Source: Synergistaceae bacterium
Lineage (GTDB): Bacteria > Synergistota > Synergistia > Synergistales > Aminobacteriaceae
Direction: 5' to 3'
DNA length: 56,258 bases
NCBI GenBank assembly: GCA_022837505.1
Contig: JALHFZ010000004.1
Location: forward strand, 1 to 56,258
Below the pieces are notes generated by a model that saw nothing but the letters and a program-made list of their open reading frames with translations, searched no databases and was not told the DNA's origin. The translations under genes and the position numbers were made by a program. Positions 39,673 to 48,903 of the stretch are shown piece after piece (the first letter of the stretch is position 1; each line of letters starts with the position of its first letter).

Positions 39673-40962
39673 ATGGGGTGGGTACTTGCGGGCGGCTTCG
39701 CCGTCTTTTTGCTTCTAGGGGTTCCCGTGGGGCTTGCCATCGGAGCAGCCGGACTGCTCGTGGTCGTCCTCAGCGGCTTCCCCCTCGCCATGGTCCCCCA
39801 GATGATGTTCTCGGGAAATGAGTCCTTCGCCCTCGTAGCGGTGCCCTTTTTCGTCCTCGCGGGGGATATTCTCGCCCGGGGAGGGATCTCCCAGAGGATC
39901 GTCGCCTTCGCGGAGGCAACCCTCGGGCGCTTCCGGGGAGGGCTCTCCATCGTCTCCACCGTGGCCTCCATGTTTATCGCCGCCATCTCCGGCTCAGGGG
40001 CGGCGACCACCGCCGCCGTGGGGTCAGCCCTCCTTCCCCAGCTTGAGGAAAAGGGGTACGACGTGGATTTCTCTGCGGCCCTCATCGCAGCCTCGGGGAC
40101 GATCGGCGTGGTCATCCCTCCGAGCGTCCCCATGGTCCTCTACGCCGTCATCGCCGGGGTCTCCGTGGCCAAGCTCTTCATGGCCGGCTTCATCCCCGGA
40201 TTCCTCATGGGGATGGCGCTGATTTTCTACGCCATGTACGTGGCCCGGAAGCGGGGATATCCCGCCAGCGGAAAGACCACCGGAGGGGAGAAGTGGCGGC
40301 TTTTTCTCGATGCCTCCTGGGGCCTCATGACCCCGGTGATCATCCTCGGAGGAATATTCTCCGGGTTCTTCACCCCCTCGGAGGCTGCGGCCATCGCCGT
40401 GGACTACTCCTTTCTCGTCGCCTTTCTCGTCTACAGAACCATGGACTTCAAAAAGTTCTATACTCTTGTGGTGAACGCGGGGGTGACCTCGGCCCTGATC
40501 ATGTTCATCATCGCCACTGCAAAGCTCTTCGGATGGGGGCTCGCCTTCTACGAAATCCCCGAGGCGGTGGCGAAGGTCTTTCTCGGCTTCGCCGGAGGAA
40601 GCACGGCCATGATCTACCTTATGATCATCCTGATCATCCTTCTTGCCGGGATGTTCATGGAGACGGCCTCGGCGCTGATCATCCTCACCCCCATCTTTTT
40701 GCCCACGGTGATCCAGGTCGGGGGAAACCTGATCCATTTCGGCGTGCTCATCGCCATCGGGCTGGCCATCGGAATGGCCACTCCCCCCGTAGCCATCGAT
40801 ATCTATGTGGCAAGCGCCATCACGGGCCTGCCCATAGAACAGATCAGCAAGCCCATTATCCCCATGGTCTTTGTCCTGATCCTTGTGCTTCTTCTTTCCA
40901 CCTATTTTCCGTCCATCATCCTGTTTCTTCCGAAATTGGTCTGGGGAGGAGCGGGAATATAG
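39673..40962 (+). CDS. dctM: TRAP transporter large permease (DctM family)
   Basis: Encodes 429 aa with about twelve hydrophobic segments. GSGAATTAAVGSALLPQLEEKGY and GTIGVVIPPSVPMVLYAV are family signatures. It starts 2 nt after dctQ and carries Na+-coupled transport. Confidence 0.95.
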   Translation: MGWVLAGGFAVFLLLGVPVGLAIGAAGLLVVVLSGFPLAMVPQMMFSGNESFALVAVPFFVLAGDILARGGISQRIVAFAEATLGRFRGGLSIVSTVASMFIAAISGSGAATTAAVGSALLPQLEEKGYDVDFSAALIAASGTIGVVIPPSVPMVLYAVIAGVSVAKLFMAGFIPGFLMGMALIFYAMYVARKRGYPASGKTTGGEKWRLFLDASWGLMTPVIILGGIFSGFFTPSEAAAIAVDYSFLVAFLVYRTMDFKKFYTLVVNAGVTSALIMFIIATAKLFGWGLAFYEIPEAVAKVFLGFAGGSTAMIYLMIILIILLAGMFMETASALIILTPIFLPTVIQVGGNLIHFGVLIAIGLAIGMATPPVAIDIYVASAITGLPIEQISKPIIPMVFVLILVLLLSTYFPSIILFLPKLVWGGAGI

Positions 40963-40996
40963 GCAGCCTCGCTGCCGGAACAGGAGGTTTTTCCCT

Positions 40997-42658
40997 ATGC
41001 AAAGCGACAAGGCGAAAAAAGGACCGGAGCGCGCACCCCACCGTTCTCTCCTCAAGGCGTCCGGGTATACCGACTGGGAGATAGCCCGCCCCTGGGTGGG
41101 GGTGGTCAACGCCTACAATGACATCATCCCCGGCCACATTCACCTGAAAAGGATTACCGCCGCGGTGAAATCGGCGGTCTACGCCTTCGGCGGCCTTCCC
41201 CTGGAGTTCCCCGTGATCGGCGTCTGCGACGGAATCGCCATGAACCACGAGGGGATGCGCTATTCCCTTCCGAGCCGGGAGCTCATCATGGATTCCATCG
41301 AAGTCATGGCCCGGGGGCATGCCCTCGACGCCCTGGTGATGGTCACGAACTGCGACAAGATCATCCCCGGCATGGCCATGGCCGCTGCGGTCCTCAACCT
41401 GCCGACGGTGATGATCAGCGGAGGCCCCATGCTCGCCGGAACGGAGGGGGGCAGGGACACGGACCTGAGCAACATCTTCGAGGCGGTCGGAAAGGAGGCC
41501 GCCGGGATGATGACTGAGGAGGAGCTCCGGGAGATAGAGGACACCACCTGCCCCACCTGCGGCTCCTGCGCGGGGATGTTCACCGCCAATACCATGAACT
41601 GCATGATCGAGGCTCTGGGCCTGGCCCTCCCCGGAAACGGCACCATCCCGGCGGTCTATTCAGCCCGGGACCGCCTCGCCAAGGAGGCGGGGAGGCATAT
41701 CATGATGCTCGTGGAGCGGAATATCCGCCCCCTCGACATCCTCACCGATACCGCCTTCGACAATGCCCTTGCCGTGGACATGGCTCTGGGCGGGTCGACG
41801 AATACGGCCCTTCACCTTCCGGCCATCGCAGCCTCCGCCGGTCTTTCCCTTTCCCTGGAGCGAATCGACGAGATCAGCAGAAAGACCCCCCATCTGTGCA
41901 GTATGAGCCCCGGCGGAGCCTATCATATTCAGGATCTCTATGCGGCGGGGGGAGTGCAGGCCGTCATGGCCAGGCTTCTCGAGGGCAGCCTTCTTGACGG
42001 TTCCGCCATTACCGTCACGGGACACACCGTGGAGGTAAATCTCCGCACCGCAAAGATCAAAAATGAGGAAGTCATCCGCCCGCTCGACAACCCCTATCAC
42101 GCCGAAGGGGGACTCGCCGTTCTGAAGGGGAACCTTGCCCCCGAGGGGGCAGTGGTGAAGCAGACCGCCGTGGACCCCGCCATGATGCGTCACTCGGGCC
42201 CCGCAAGGGTATTCGAGAGCGAGGAGGCCGCTTCAAAGGCCATCCTTGAGGGGGGTATCCGAAAGGGGGATGTGGTGGTCATCCGCTATGAAGGGCCCAA
42301 GGGAGGGCCCGGAATGCGGGAGATGCTCACCCCCACCTCAGCCCTTGCGGGGATGGGAATGGATCGGTCCGTGGCCCTCATCACCGACGGCCGGTTCTCC
42401 GGCGCCTCGAGGGGGGCCTCCATAGGGCATGTCTCCCCCGAGGCCGCCGCCGGAGGGGTTATCGCCCTCGTCCGGGAAGGGGACGTCATCGAGATCGACA
42501 TCCCCGGGCGGAGGCTTTCCCTTGCCCTTTCCGAAGAGGAGCTGGCGGAGCGGCGGGCAGAGTGGAAGCCGCTGGAGCGGCCGGTGAACAGCATGTTCCT
42601 GGAACGCTACCGCTCCTTTGTGACCTCCGGATCCCAGGGGGCGGTCTTCAGAAAGTAA
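40997..42658 (+). CDS. ilvD: Dihydroxy-acid dehydratase
   Basis: Encodes 553 aa. It removes water from 2,3-dihydroxy-3-methyl acids to give the 2-keto acid precursors of valine and isoleucine. Cluster ligand Cys residues are in NCDKIIPG, TCPTCGSCAG (after E-D-T) and the opening VCDGIAM region; the catalytic Ser is in GRFSGASRGASIGH. The whole N-terminal stretch PHRSLLKASGYTDWEI fits IlvD rather than Edd or sugar acid dehydratases. ATG 40997 follows CAGGAGG. It sits 34 nt behind dctM, so the TRAP genes and ilvD are likely one operon. Confidence 0.92.
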   Translation: MQSDKAKKGPERAPHRSLLKASGYTDWEIARPWVGVVNAYNDIIPGHIHLKRITAAVKSAVYAFGGLPLEFPVIGVCDGIAMNHEGMRYSLPSRELIMDSIEVMARGHALDALVMVTNCDKIIPGMAMAAAVLNLPTVMISGGPMLAGTEGGRDTDLSNIFEAVGKEAAGMMTEEELREIEDTTCPTCGSCAGMFTANTMNCMIEALGLALPGNGTIPAVYSARDRLAKEAGRHIMMLVERNIRPLDILTDTAFDNALAVDMALGGSTNTALHLPAIAASAGLSLSLERIDEISRKTPHLCSMSPGGAYHIQDLYAAGGVQAVMARLLEGSLLDGSAITVTGHTVEVNLRTAKIKNEEVIRPLDNPYHAEGGLAVLKGNLAPEGAVVKQTAVDPAMMRHSGPARVFESEEAASKAILEGGIRKGDVVVIRYEGPKGGPGMREMLTPTSALAGMGMDRSVALITDGRFSGASRGASIGHVSPEAAAGGVIALVREGDVIEIDIPGRRLSLALSEEELAERRAEWKPLERPVNSMFLERYRSFVTSGSQGAVFRK

Positions 42659-42675
42659 AGGAGCAGAGGAAATGC

Positions 42676-42705
42676 AAAGGAGGGACCGGCCGGTCCCTCC
42701 TTTTG
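42676..42705. terminator. Bidirectional terminator after ilvD
   Basis: AAAGGAGGGACCGG (42676-42689) pairs perfectly with CCGGTCCCTCCTTT (42690-42703), followed by TG. A-run on the left and T-run on the right. Confidence 0.9.
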
Positions 42706-42731
42706 AAATCCTCCGTAAGGGGCGCGGGGCG

Positions 42732-43268
42732 CTAATGTTGCCGTTCTTCTGAGGATTTGCCCTCCAGGGCCTCCACGATCGTCCTGCCGAAGATCGGAAG
42801 GTCGTCGGGAAAACGGCTCGTTACGAAGTTCTTCCACCGGACCACCGGTTCGTCCACCCATTCCGCTCCTGCGGCGACGAGATCGTCCTTTATGCTTCTG
42901 TAGGACGTCATCTTCACGCCCCTGACGATCCCTGCGGAGATCAGGAGGCTGCCCGCATGGCATATGGCGGCGATAATTTTTTCTGCGGAATTCGCTTCCC
43001 TCAGGAATCCGAGAATTTCTTCTGAGGTGCGGAGCCGATCAGGGGCCCAGCCGCCGGGGATAATCACTCCGGCCACATCATCGGGGGAAATATCCCCCGG
43101 CGCGGCGTCGGATTCGATAGCTGTTCCGTATTTGCCCGTGTATTTCTTTCCTGCCCTGGGTCCCAGGATAACCGGCTGGAATCCGGCCTCCTGAATTCTG
43201 TAGTAGGGGTACCAGAACTCACGGTCATCCACCGAATCCTCCACGAGAATGGCAACTTTTTTTACCAT
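42732..43268 (-). CDS. DJ-1/PfpI family protein
   Basis: Encodes 178 aa. The Cys nucleophile is in AAICHAGSLL, with Glu in VEDSVDDREFW, as in PfpI/YhbO proteins that act as protease, deglycase or glyoxalase. The His next to Cys is present. ATG 43268 follows AAAGGAGGAGTTCCC; the frame is open upstream to 43412 with no domain match. Divergent from the nitroreductase gene. Confidence 0.9.
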   Translation of the reverse strand: MVKKVAILVEDSVDDREFWYPYYRIQEAGFQPVILGPRAGKKYTGKYGTAIESDAAPGDISPDDVAGVIIPGGWAPDRLRTSEEILGFLREANSAEKIIAAICHAGSLLISAGIVRGVKMTSYRSIKDDLVAAGAEWVDEPVVRWKNFVTSRFPDDLPIFGRTIVEALEGKSSEERQH

Positions 43269-43307
43269 GGGAACTCCTCCTTTATCTTTTGTGAGGTGAC
43301 ATTTATT

Positions 43308-43320
43308 CCCGATAAGTTTA
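43308..43320. promoter_or_regulatory. Inverted repeat in the divergent gap
   Basis: GATAA-GT-TTATC near 43309-43320 is an inverted repeat with 5-nt arms between the DJ-1 and nitroreductase genes. A possible operator, not matched to a known regulator. Confidence 0.3.
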
Positions 43321-43359
43321 TCATAGATGATGAGAATTTGACAAAGGAGGCTATTTGAA

Positions 43360-43887
43360 ATGGAAAAAAGACAAAACCCTGTAATACAGGCGATCCTCGG
43401 CAGGCGAAGCATCCGCTCCTTTCAGCCCGAAAGGGCAGAGGAGGAGATCCGGGAGATTCTGCTTGAATGCGCCTTTGCCGCTCCTTCGGCTCATAACCGC
43501 CGCCCCTGCCACTGCATCGTCATCGAGGACCGGGAGCAGCTTGCCCGCCTTGCCGAGGCCCACGATTCGGGGAAGATGCTCGACAAGGCAGCCCTGGCCA
43601 TTGCCGTTTGCGCCGAGACGGCAGGGTACCCTGAGGGAGACCGGGCCTGGGTGGAGGACGGAGCGGCCGTCCTCCAGAACATCCTCCTCGCTGCCAGGGG
43701 GCTCGGGCTCGAAGGGGTCTGGCTTAAGGTCATGGACCGGTCGCCCCGAAATGAAAAAATCCGGCCCATTCTGAATGTGCCCGGGACGGTCCATATTATC
43801 GGCATAGCGGCCCTGGGAAGGGCAGCCGAGACAAAGGATCCACACAGGGGGTACCCGGAGGAAAAAGTGCACCGGGACCGCTGGTAA
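43360..43887 (+). CDS. Nitroreductase family protein
   Basis: Encodes 175 aa, FMN-binding oxidoreductase. The RRSIRSF start, APSAHNRRPCHCIVI and GLEGVWLKVMDRSPRNEKIRPIL follow the compact nitroreductase pattern. A Pro-Cys-His pair at the active region is notable. AAAGGAGGCTATTTGAA precedes the ATG. It probably reduces nitroaromatics or acts in redox balance with NAD(P)H. Confidence 0.9.
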   Translation: MEKRQNPVIQAILGRRSIRSFQPERAEEEIREILLECAFAAPSAHNRRPCHCIVIEDREQLARLAEAHDSGKMLDKAALAIAVCAETAGYPEGDRAWVEDGAAVLQNILLAARGLGLEGVWLKVMDRSPRNEKIRPILNVPGTVHIIGIAALGRAAETKDPHRGYPEEKVHRDRW

Positions 43888-44019
43888 TCAGAAAAAACCC
43901 TTCTTCGAAGCAGGTGGATTCAGCCCTTTTCAGATTAAAATATGGTAAAATACCAGGGTTGTACTGTATTCTGTCTTTATAAAGGCAGAAAGAAAAGTTT
44001 TTGGAGGCGAAGGGAATTT

Positions 44020-46473
44020 ATGGAAGAAAAAAAAGGCGATATGCTCTTCGGGAGGGTGGTTTCCCTCCCCCTTGTGGATGAAATAAAACACAGCTATCTC
44101 GACTACGCCATGAGCGTCATCGTAGGGCGTGCTCTGCCTGATGTGAAAGACGGCCTGAAACCGGTACAGCGGCGGATTCTCTACGCCATGATGGAGCTCG
44201 GCCTCCGGTCGAACACTGCCTACAAGAAGTCAGCCCGCGTGGTCGGAGAGACCATGGGCAAATACCATCCCCACGGAGATTCGGCAATTTACGAGACCAT
44301 GGTGCGGATGGCCCAGGATTTCAGCATGCGCTACCCCCTGGTGGACGGCCAGGGAAACTACGGCTCCATCGACGGGGATCCTGCCGCCGCGATGCGGTAT
44401 ACGGAAGCCCGTCTCCAGGAGCTGGGAGAGCTTATGCTCGCCGACATCGGAGAAAATACGGTGCAGTGGGGTCCGAATTTTGACGAGTCCCTGCGGGAGC
44501 CCCTCTGCCTCCCCTCCCTCGTGCCCAACCTGCTGGTCAACGGCAGCTCGGGTATTGCCGTGGGCATGGCGACCAACATCCCCCCCCACAATCTGAGCGA
44601 GGTCGTCGATGCCCTTGAATACATGATCGACGCCGACGGCAACTGGGAGTTCGGCGAGATTTACGCCCGCCTCCCCGGCCCGGACTTTCCCACGGGGGGG
44701 GAGATCCTCGGCAGGGACGGCATCATCGATGCCTACCGCACGGGAAGAGGAAGAATCATCCTCCGGGGGAAGACCCACGTGGAGGAGGGGAAGCGGGGGA
44801 AGACCGCGGTGATCATCACCGAGATCCCCTACATGGTCAACAAGACAAACCTCATCGAGACGATCGCCTCCTGTGTTCAGCAGAAGACCATCGACGGCAT
44901 CTCCGATATCCGGGATGAATCCGACCGGGACGGCCTCAGGATCGTCCTCGAACTGCAGAAGGATGCCGACTCGAACCTCGTGCTCCGCCAGATCTACCGC
45001 AGAAGTCAGCTTCAGTCGACCTTCGGCGTTATCAACCTCGCCCTGGTTGACAATCACCCCACGGAGCTTCCCATCGCGGAGATGCTCTCCCATTTCATTG
45101 AGCACCGCAGGGATGTGGTGCGCCGGCGCACTCAGTTCCGTCTCGACCGCGCCCTTGCGAGAGCCCATATTGTGGAGGGGCTTGTCAAGGCCCTCGATAT
45201 GATCGACCGGGTCATAGCCCTCATCAGGGGTGCCCAGACGGTGCAGGAAGCCCGGGAAGGGCTTGTTCAGAAGCTCACCTTCACAGAGATCCAGGCCCAG
45301 GCGATTCTGGACATGCGCCTTCAGAGGCTCACCGGCCTTGAGAGGGAAAAACTGGAAAGCGAGCTCGCCCTTCTTTTCGCCGATATCGAACGGTTCCAGA
45401 CGATCCTAGGCAATCGGGCTGCCCTCGACGCCGTAATTAAAGAAGAGCTTTTCGAGCTGAAGAAAAAATTCGGCGATCCCCGGAGAACGGAGATCATCGA
45501 TAACTATGAAGAGGTCTCCATGGAGGACCTCATCCCCGAGACGGACATCGTAGTCATTCTTTCAAAGGACGGGTATCTCCGCCGGAAGGACCTCGAGGAG
45601 TATTCCCTCCAGGGGAGGGGAGGAAAGGGCAGAAAGGGGACGGGCCTCCAGGAGGAGGACGAGATCGCCCTCGTGGCCGTCACCAGCACCCACAAGGATG
45701 TCTACCTCTTCACCTCAGCGGGCAGAGCCCTCGGAATGCGGGGGCACATGATCCCCGAATCCCGTACAGGGAAGGGGAAGCTCATCAGCAGGCTCATTCC
45801 CCTCGAGGAGGGGGAGCAGGTGGTCTCCATGTACGGAAGCAGCCTCGAGGGGAAGAGCTTCGTCTTCTTCGCCACGAAGTACGGAATTGCAAAGCGCCTT
45901 CCCATCTCAGAGATCCTCAGGCTCAACCGGGCGGGGAAGCGGGTTCTCACCCTCGATGAAGGGGACGAGATCTCGAAGGTCCGTCTCACCACCGGCACGG
46001 ACGAACTTCTCTTCATGACCGCCGGCGGCCAGGGGCTGCGGACCACGGAGGATGAGTTCCGTCCCATGGGCAGGACGGCCCGGGGAGTCCGGGCGATCCG
46101 CCTCGCTCCGGGGGATGAAGTCATAAGCTGCGAAGTGGTATCCCCTGACCGTCTCGCCATGGTCATGAGCGAAAAGGGTGTGGCCAAGCGGACCCGCTTT
46201 GACGAATTCACCCTTCGCCATCGGGGAGGAAGCGGCGTGAAGGCCATGAACATCGGCAAGAGAACAGGCCGCCTCATCGGAAGCTGGGCTATAGCAGAGG
46301 ACGATGAGATCATCGCCATCACCGCCCGGGGAAGGATGATCCGCCTTGCAGCCTCTGAAATTCCCCAGCTCAGCAGAACCGCCGCTGGAAGCATCGCCGT
46401 GCGCCTTGACGAGGGCGATCTCGTGGCGGACGGGAGCATCGTCTGTTCCGACGAGTGTCCGGAGGGAGAATAG
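44020..46473 (+). CDS. gyrA: DNA gyrase subunit A
   Basis: Encodes 817 aa. It cuts and rejoins DNA as the A subunit of gyrase. The active-site Tyr127 is in MRYTEARL. The quinolone region is HPHGDSAIYETMVRM with Ser88 and Glu92 (the S83/D87 positions of E. coli), so no classical resistance change is seen. The GyrA box is QGRGGKG at about 531-537, which marks gyrase rather than topoisomerase IV. Six-bladed C-terminal repeats follow. ATG 44020 has TTGGAGG about 13 nt upstream; gyrB is not in this window. psd starts 3 nt after. Confidence 0.97.
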   Translation: MEEKKGDMLFGRVVSLPLVDEIKHSYLDYAMSVIVGRALPDVKDGLKPVQRRILYAMMELGLRSNTAYKKSARVVGETMGKYHPHGDSAIYETMVRMAQDFSMRYPLVDGQGNYGSIDGDPAAAMRYTEARLQELGELMLADIGENTVQWGPNFDESLREPLCLPSLVPNLLVNGSSGIAVGMATNIPPHNLSEVVDALEYMIDADGNWEFGEIYARLPGPDFPTGGEILGRDGIIDAYRTGRGRIILRGKTHVEEGKRGKTAVIITEIPYMVNKTNLIETIASCVQQKTIDGISDIRDESDRDGLRIVLELQKDADSNLVLRQIYRRSQLQSTFGVINLALVDNHPTELPIAEMLSHFIEHRRDVVRRRTQFRLDRALARAHIVEGLVKALDMIDRVIALIRGAQTVQEAREGLVQKLTFTEIQAQAILDMRLQRLTGLEREKLESELALLFADIERFQTILGNRAALDAVIKEELFELKKKFGDPRRTEIIDNYEEVSMEDLIPETDIVVILSKDGYLRRKDLEEYSLQGRGGKGRKGTGLQEEDEIALVAVTSTHKDVYLFTSAGRALGMRGHMIPESRTGKGKLISRLIPLEEGEQVVSMYGSSLEGKSFVFFATKYGIAKRLPISEILRLNRAGKRVLTLDEGDEISKVRLTTGTDELLFMTAGGQGLRTTEDEFRPMGRTARGVRAIRLAPGDEVISCEVVSPDRLAMVMSEKGVAKRTRFDEFTLRHRGGSGVKAMNIGKRTGRLIGSWAIAEDDEIIAITARGRMIRLAASEIPQLSRTAAGSIAVRLDEGDLVADGSIVCSDECPEGE

Positions 46474-46476
46474 CCT

Positions 46477-47100
46477 GTGAAAATCGCCCGGGAGGGGTAC
46501 CCCCTCATCGCCTTTACGGCCTTCATGTTTCTGGGAAGCCTGTTCTTCTCTCCGGGCGTGGCGTTCTTCCTGGCCCCCCTTCTCGGCCTTGTGGTCTGGT
46601 TTTTCCGTGATCCCGAACGGGTTCCCGACGGCGAGGGGTTCCTCTCCCCCGCGGACGGCCGCATTGTTGAGATACTTCCCGCGGTCCACCCCTACGCGGG
46701 GGATTCCGTAAAAATCGGGATCTTCATGAACCCGTTGAGCGTACATGTCAACAGGATGCCCGCAGACGGAAGGGTGGAGAGCCTCGAGTACATCCCGGGA
46801 AAAAAATGGATGGCCTTCGAACCGAAGGCGTCGGAGCTGAACGAAAGAATGTGCATCGGCCTCAGCACCCCCCATGGGCCGGTCTGCCTCGTCCAGGTTG
46901 CGGGCTTCCTCGCCCGCCGGATCGTCTGCCGCCTTTCCAGGGGGCAGAGGGTGGAGCGGGGAGAACGCTTTGGAATGATCCGGTTGGGATCGAGAGTAGA
47001 CATCTGGCTTCCGGCGGAAACCCGCCTTGCAGTGGCACTTGGGGAAAATGTATTCGCCGGAAAAACTGTCCTGGGAGGAATGCCCCGGGACGATTTCTGA
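46477..47100 (+). CDS. psd: Phosphatidylserine decarboxylase (proenzyme)
   Basis: Encodes 207 aa, the short archaeal-type/PSD class II form. It makes phosphatidylethanolamine by decarboxylating phosphatidylserine at the inner membrane. One or two N-terminal membrane segments (about 9-42), FFRDPERV, LSPADGRIVEI and NPLSVHVNRMPADG are visible. The self-cleavage site is the Gly-Ser of RLGSRVDIW (Ser172), which becomes the pyruvoyl group. GTG start 3 nt after gyrA. Confidence 0.93.
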   Translation: MKIAREGYPLIAFTAFMFLGSLFFSPGVAFFLAPLLGLVVWFFRDPERVPDGEGFLSPADGRIVEILPAVHPYAGDSVKIGIFMNPLSVHVNRMPADGRVESLEYIPGKKWMAFEPKASELNERMCIGLSTPHGPVCLVQVAGFLARRIVCRLSRGQRVERGERFGMIRLGSRVDIWLPAETRLAVALGENVFAGKTVLGGMPRDDF

Positions 47101-47113
47101 AAATTATTGACCA

Positions 47114-47198
47114 ATGCGGGGGAGCCGGTTCGCCGGCTGAGAGGAAGATCAGATCTTCGACCCCTGACCTGATCCGGATAATGCCGGCGGAGGGAGCA
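47114..47198 (+). ncRNA. TPP riboswitch (THI element), plus strand
   Basis: The aptamer core is visible: GGGGAGCC, GGCTGAGAGG (the P2/J2-3 element), GACCC, CTGACCTGATCCGGATAATGCCGGCG... and GGAGGGAGC at the end (given here as separate segments). It folds around thiamine pyrophosphate. It precedes thiD and a terminator hairpin, so high TPP should stop transcription. The upstream promoter is not clear and may be within psd. Confidence 0.96.
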
Positions 47199-47225
47199 GA
47201 TATTTCTTATGTCGCGAATTTCGGC

Positions 47226-47264
47226 AAAAGGCCCCCGGCTGTACAGAGGGCCTTATCTTATTTT
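47226..47264 (+). terminator. Riboswitch expression platform terminator
   Basis: AAGGCCC (47228-47234) pairs with GGGCCTT (47248-47254), followed by ATCTTATTTT. It lies between the TPP aptamer and thiD, as expected for TPP-induced termination. Confidence 0.8.
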
Positions 47265-47278
47265 CTGGAGGTGGAATT

Positions 47279-48091
47279 ATGAAATTGTACAGAGGCAATG
47301 CGGTCTCGATCGCCGGAAGCGACTCGGGAGGAGGGGCGGGAATACAGGCAGATCTGAAGACCTGGGCGGCCCTGAAGATCTTCGGAATGACGGCCATAAC
47401 GGCCGTCACCGCCCAGAACAGCACGGCCGTTTCGGCGATCTGGAACGTCCCTCCCGAGATGGTCAGGGCGCAGATGGACGCCCTCTGGAGCGACTTTACC
47501 GTGAACGCCGCGAAGATCGGGATGGTGAGCTGCCCCGAAACCATTCATGAGGTGGCCGAGGGTGTCAGGCGCTGGTCGGTGAAGAATCTCGTAATTGACC
47601 CGGTGATGATTTCCCAGAGCGGGTTCACCCTGATGGAAGACGAGGGAGTCGCCGTTCTGACGGAAGAGCTTCTCCCCCTCGCCCTTCTCGTCACTCCGAA
47701 CGTGCCGGAGGCGGAGCGACTGGCCTCCATGGCCGTAAAGGACCAGGGGGATATGGAAAAGGCTGCCCTGGCCATAGGAAAGATGGGGCCCCAAGCGGTC
47801 CTCGTCAAGGGTGGGCATCTTCCCGGCGAGACGACCGTTACGGACGTCCTTTCCATCGGAGGAGAGATCACGGTCTTTACCGATCCCAGGATCTTCACGG
47901 AGGATACCCACGGAACGGGGTGCACCCTCAGCGCGGCCATCACGGGCGAACTCGCTGCGGGCCTTCCTCTCCTTGAGGCGGTGCGGCGGGGGAGGGAATA
48001 TCTCCGGATGGGGCTTGAAGGGAGCTTCCGCCCCGGCAGGGGATGGGGGCCTCTGGGGCATGCCGTCTGCCCTCCCTGGATCGGGAAATGA
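47279..48091 (+). CDS. thiD: Hydroxymethylpyrimidine (phosphate) kinase
   Basis: Encodes 270 aa. It phosphorylates HMP to HMP-P and HMP-PP in thiamine synthesis or salvage. SIAGSDSGGGAGIQADLKT, MVSCPE, VLVKGGH and DTHGTGCTLSAAI (anion hole and catalytic Cys region) are the ribokinase-like signatures. ATG 47279 has GGAGGTGGAATT. Overlaps thiM by 4 nt. Confidence 0.96.
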   Translation: MKLYRGNAVSIAGSDSGGGAGIQADLKTWAALKIFGMTAITAVTAQNSTAVSAIWNVPPEMVRAQMDALWSDFTVNAAKIGMVSCPETIHEVAEGVRRWSVKNLVIDPVMISQSGFTLMEDEGVAVLTEELLPLALLVTPNVPEAERLASMAVKDQGDMEKAALAIGKMGPQAVLVKGGHLPGETTVTDVLSIGGEITVFTDPRIFTEDTHGTGCTLSAAITGELAAGLPLLEAVRRGREYLRMGLEGSFRPGRGWGPLGHAVCPPWIGK

Positions 48092-48903
48092 TCTTCGGCA
48101 GCAGCTCTCCGCGGCTCTGGGCTGAGGCGTGGAGGAAGGCAGGGGAAACCCGTCCGCTGATCTATACTCTCACGAATTTCGTCGCCGCGCCCTTTCAGGC
48201 GAACATGACTCTCGCGGCCGGAGGGTCACCCCTCATGTCCCGCTGCCTTTCCGAGGTTGAAGAGTTTGCCAGACGGGCTGACTTTATTGTCATCAACACG
48301 GGGACACCCGGGATCGATGACGGAGAACTCTTCCGCAAAGTCCTCTCTTCAGGGAAACCCTGGCTCCTCGATCCTGTAGGGTACGGGGCATCCTTCTTCC
48401 GGAGAGAACTGGTGAACGGTCTCATCCGGGAGTACCCTCCGGCTCTTCTGAAGGGAAACTCCGATGAGATCTCCATGATTGCCTTCGGAGGAGGAGGGAT
48501 GAAAGGGGTGGACAGCAGGGGAGACAGCTCGTCCACCCTGGAGGCAGTTGAACATCTTGCCTCGCCGGGGCGGACCATCTGTGCCACCGGAGCCGTAGAC
48601 TATATCAGCGACGGAAAAACAACGGCTTCTTTCAGGGGAGGAAGCCCTCTTCTCGCCACGGTAACGGGAGGCGGCTGCGCCCTGGGCTCCCTCATGGCCG
48701 TACTGGCCGCGGGGGCCGAATTTCCGGCGGCGGGAGCCGAAGCGGCCCTTGTGCTCTTCCGCCGGGCGGCCCGGCAGGCGGAAGGGATTTCCGGAGGGCC
48801 GGGGACGTTTCAGGCCAATTTTCTCGACAGTATATGGAGAACGGAACCGGCTGATTTTCTCGCTGAAGGAAAGAGAATAGAAGAAGGAGAACGGGAGAAA
48901 TGA
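48088..48903 (+). CDS. thiM: Hydroxyethylthiazole kinase
   Basis: Encodes 271 aa. It phosphorylates 4-methyl-5-(2-hydroxyethyl)thiazole for salvage. PLIYTLTNFVA, NTGTPGIDDG, KGNSDEISMI and TGGGCALGSLMA (catalytic Cys region) match ThiM. ATG 48088 overlaps the thiD stop. Confidence 0.95.
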   Translation: MIFGSSSPRLWAEAWRKAGETRPLIYTLTNFVAAPFQANMTLAAGGSPLMSRCLSEVEEFARRADFIVINTGTPGIDDGELFRKVLSSGKPWLLDPVGYGASFFRRELVNGLIREYPPALLKGNSDEISMIAFGGGGMKGVDSRGDSSSTLEAVEHLASPGRTICATGAVDYISDGKTTASFRGGSPLLATVTGGGCALGSLMAVLAAGAEFPAAGAEAALVLFRRAARQAEGISGGPGTFQANFLDSIWRTEPADFLAEGKRIEEGEREK

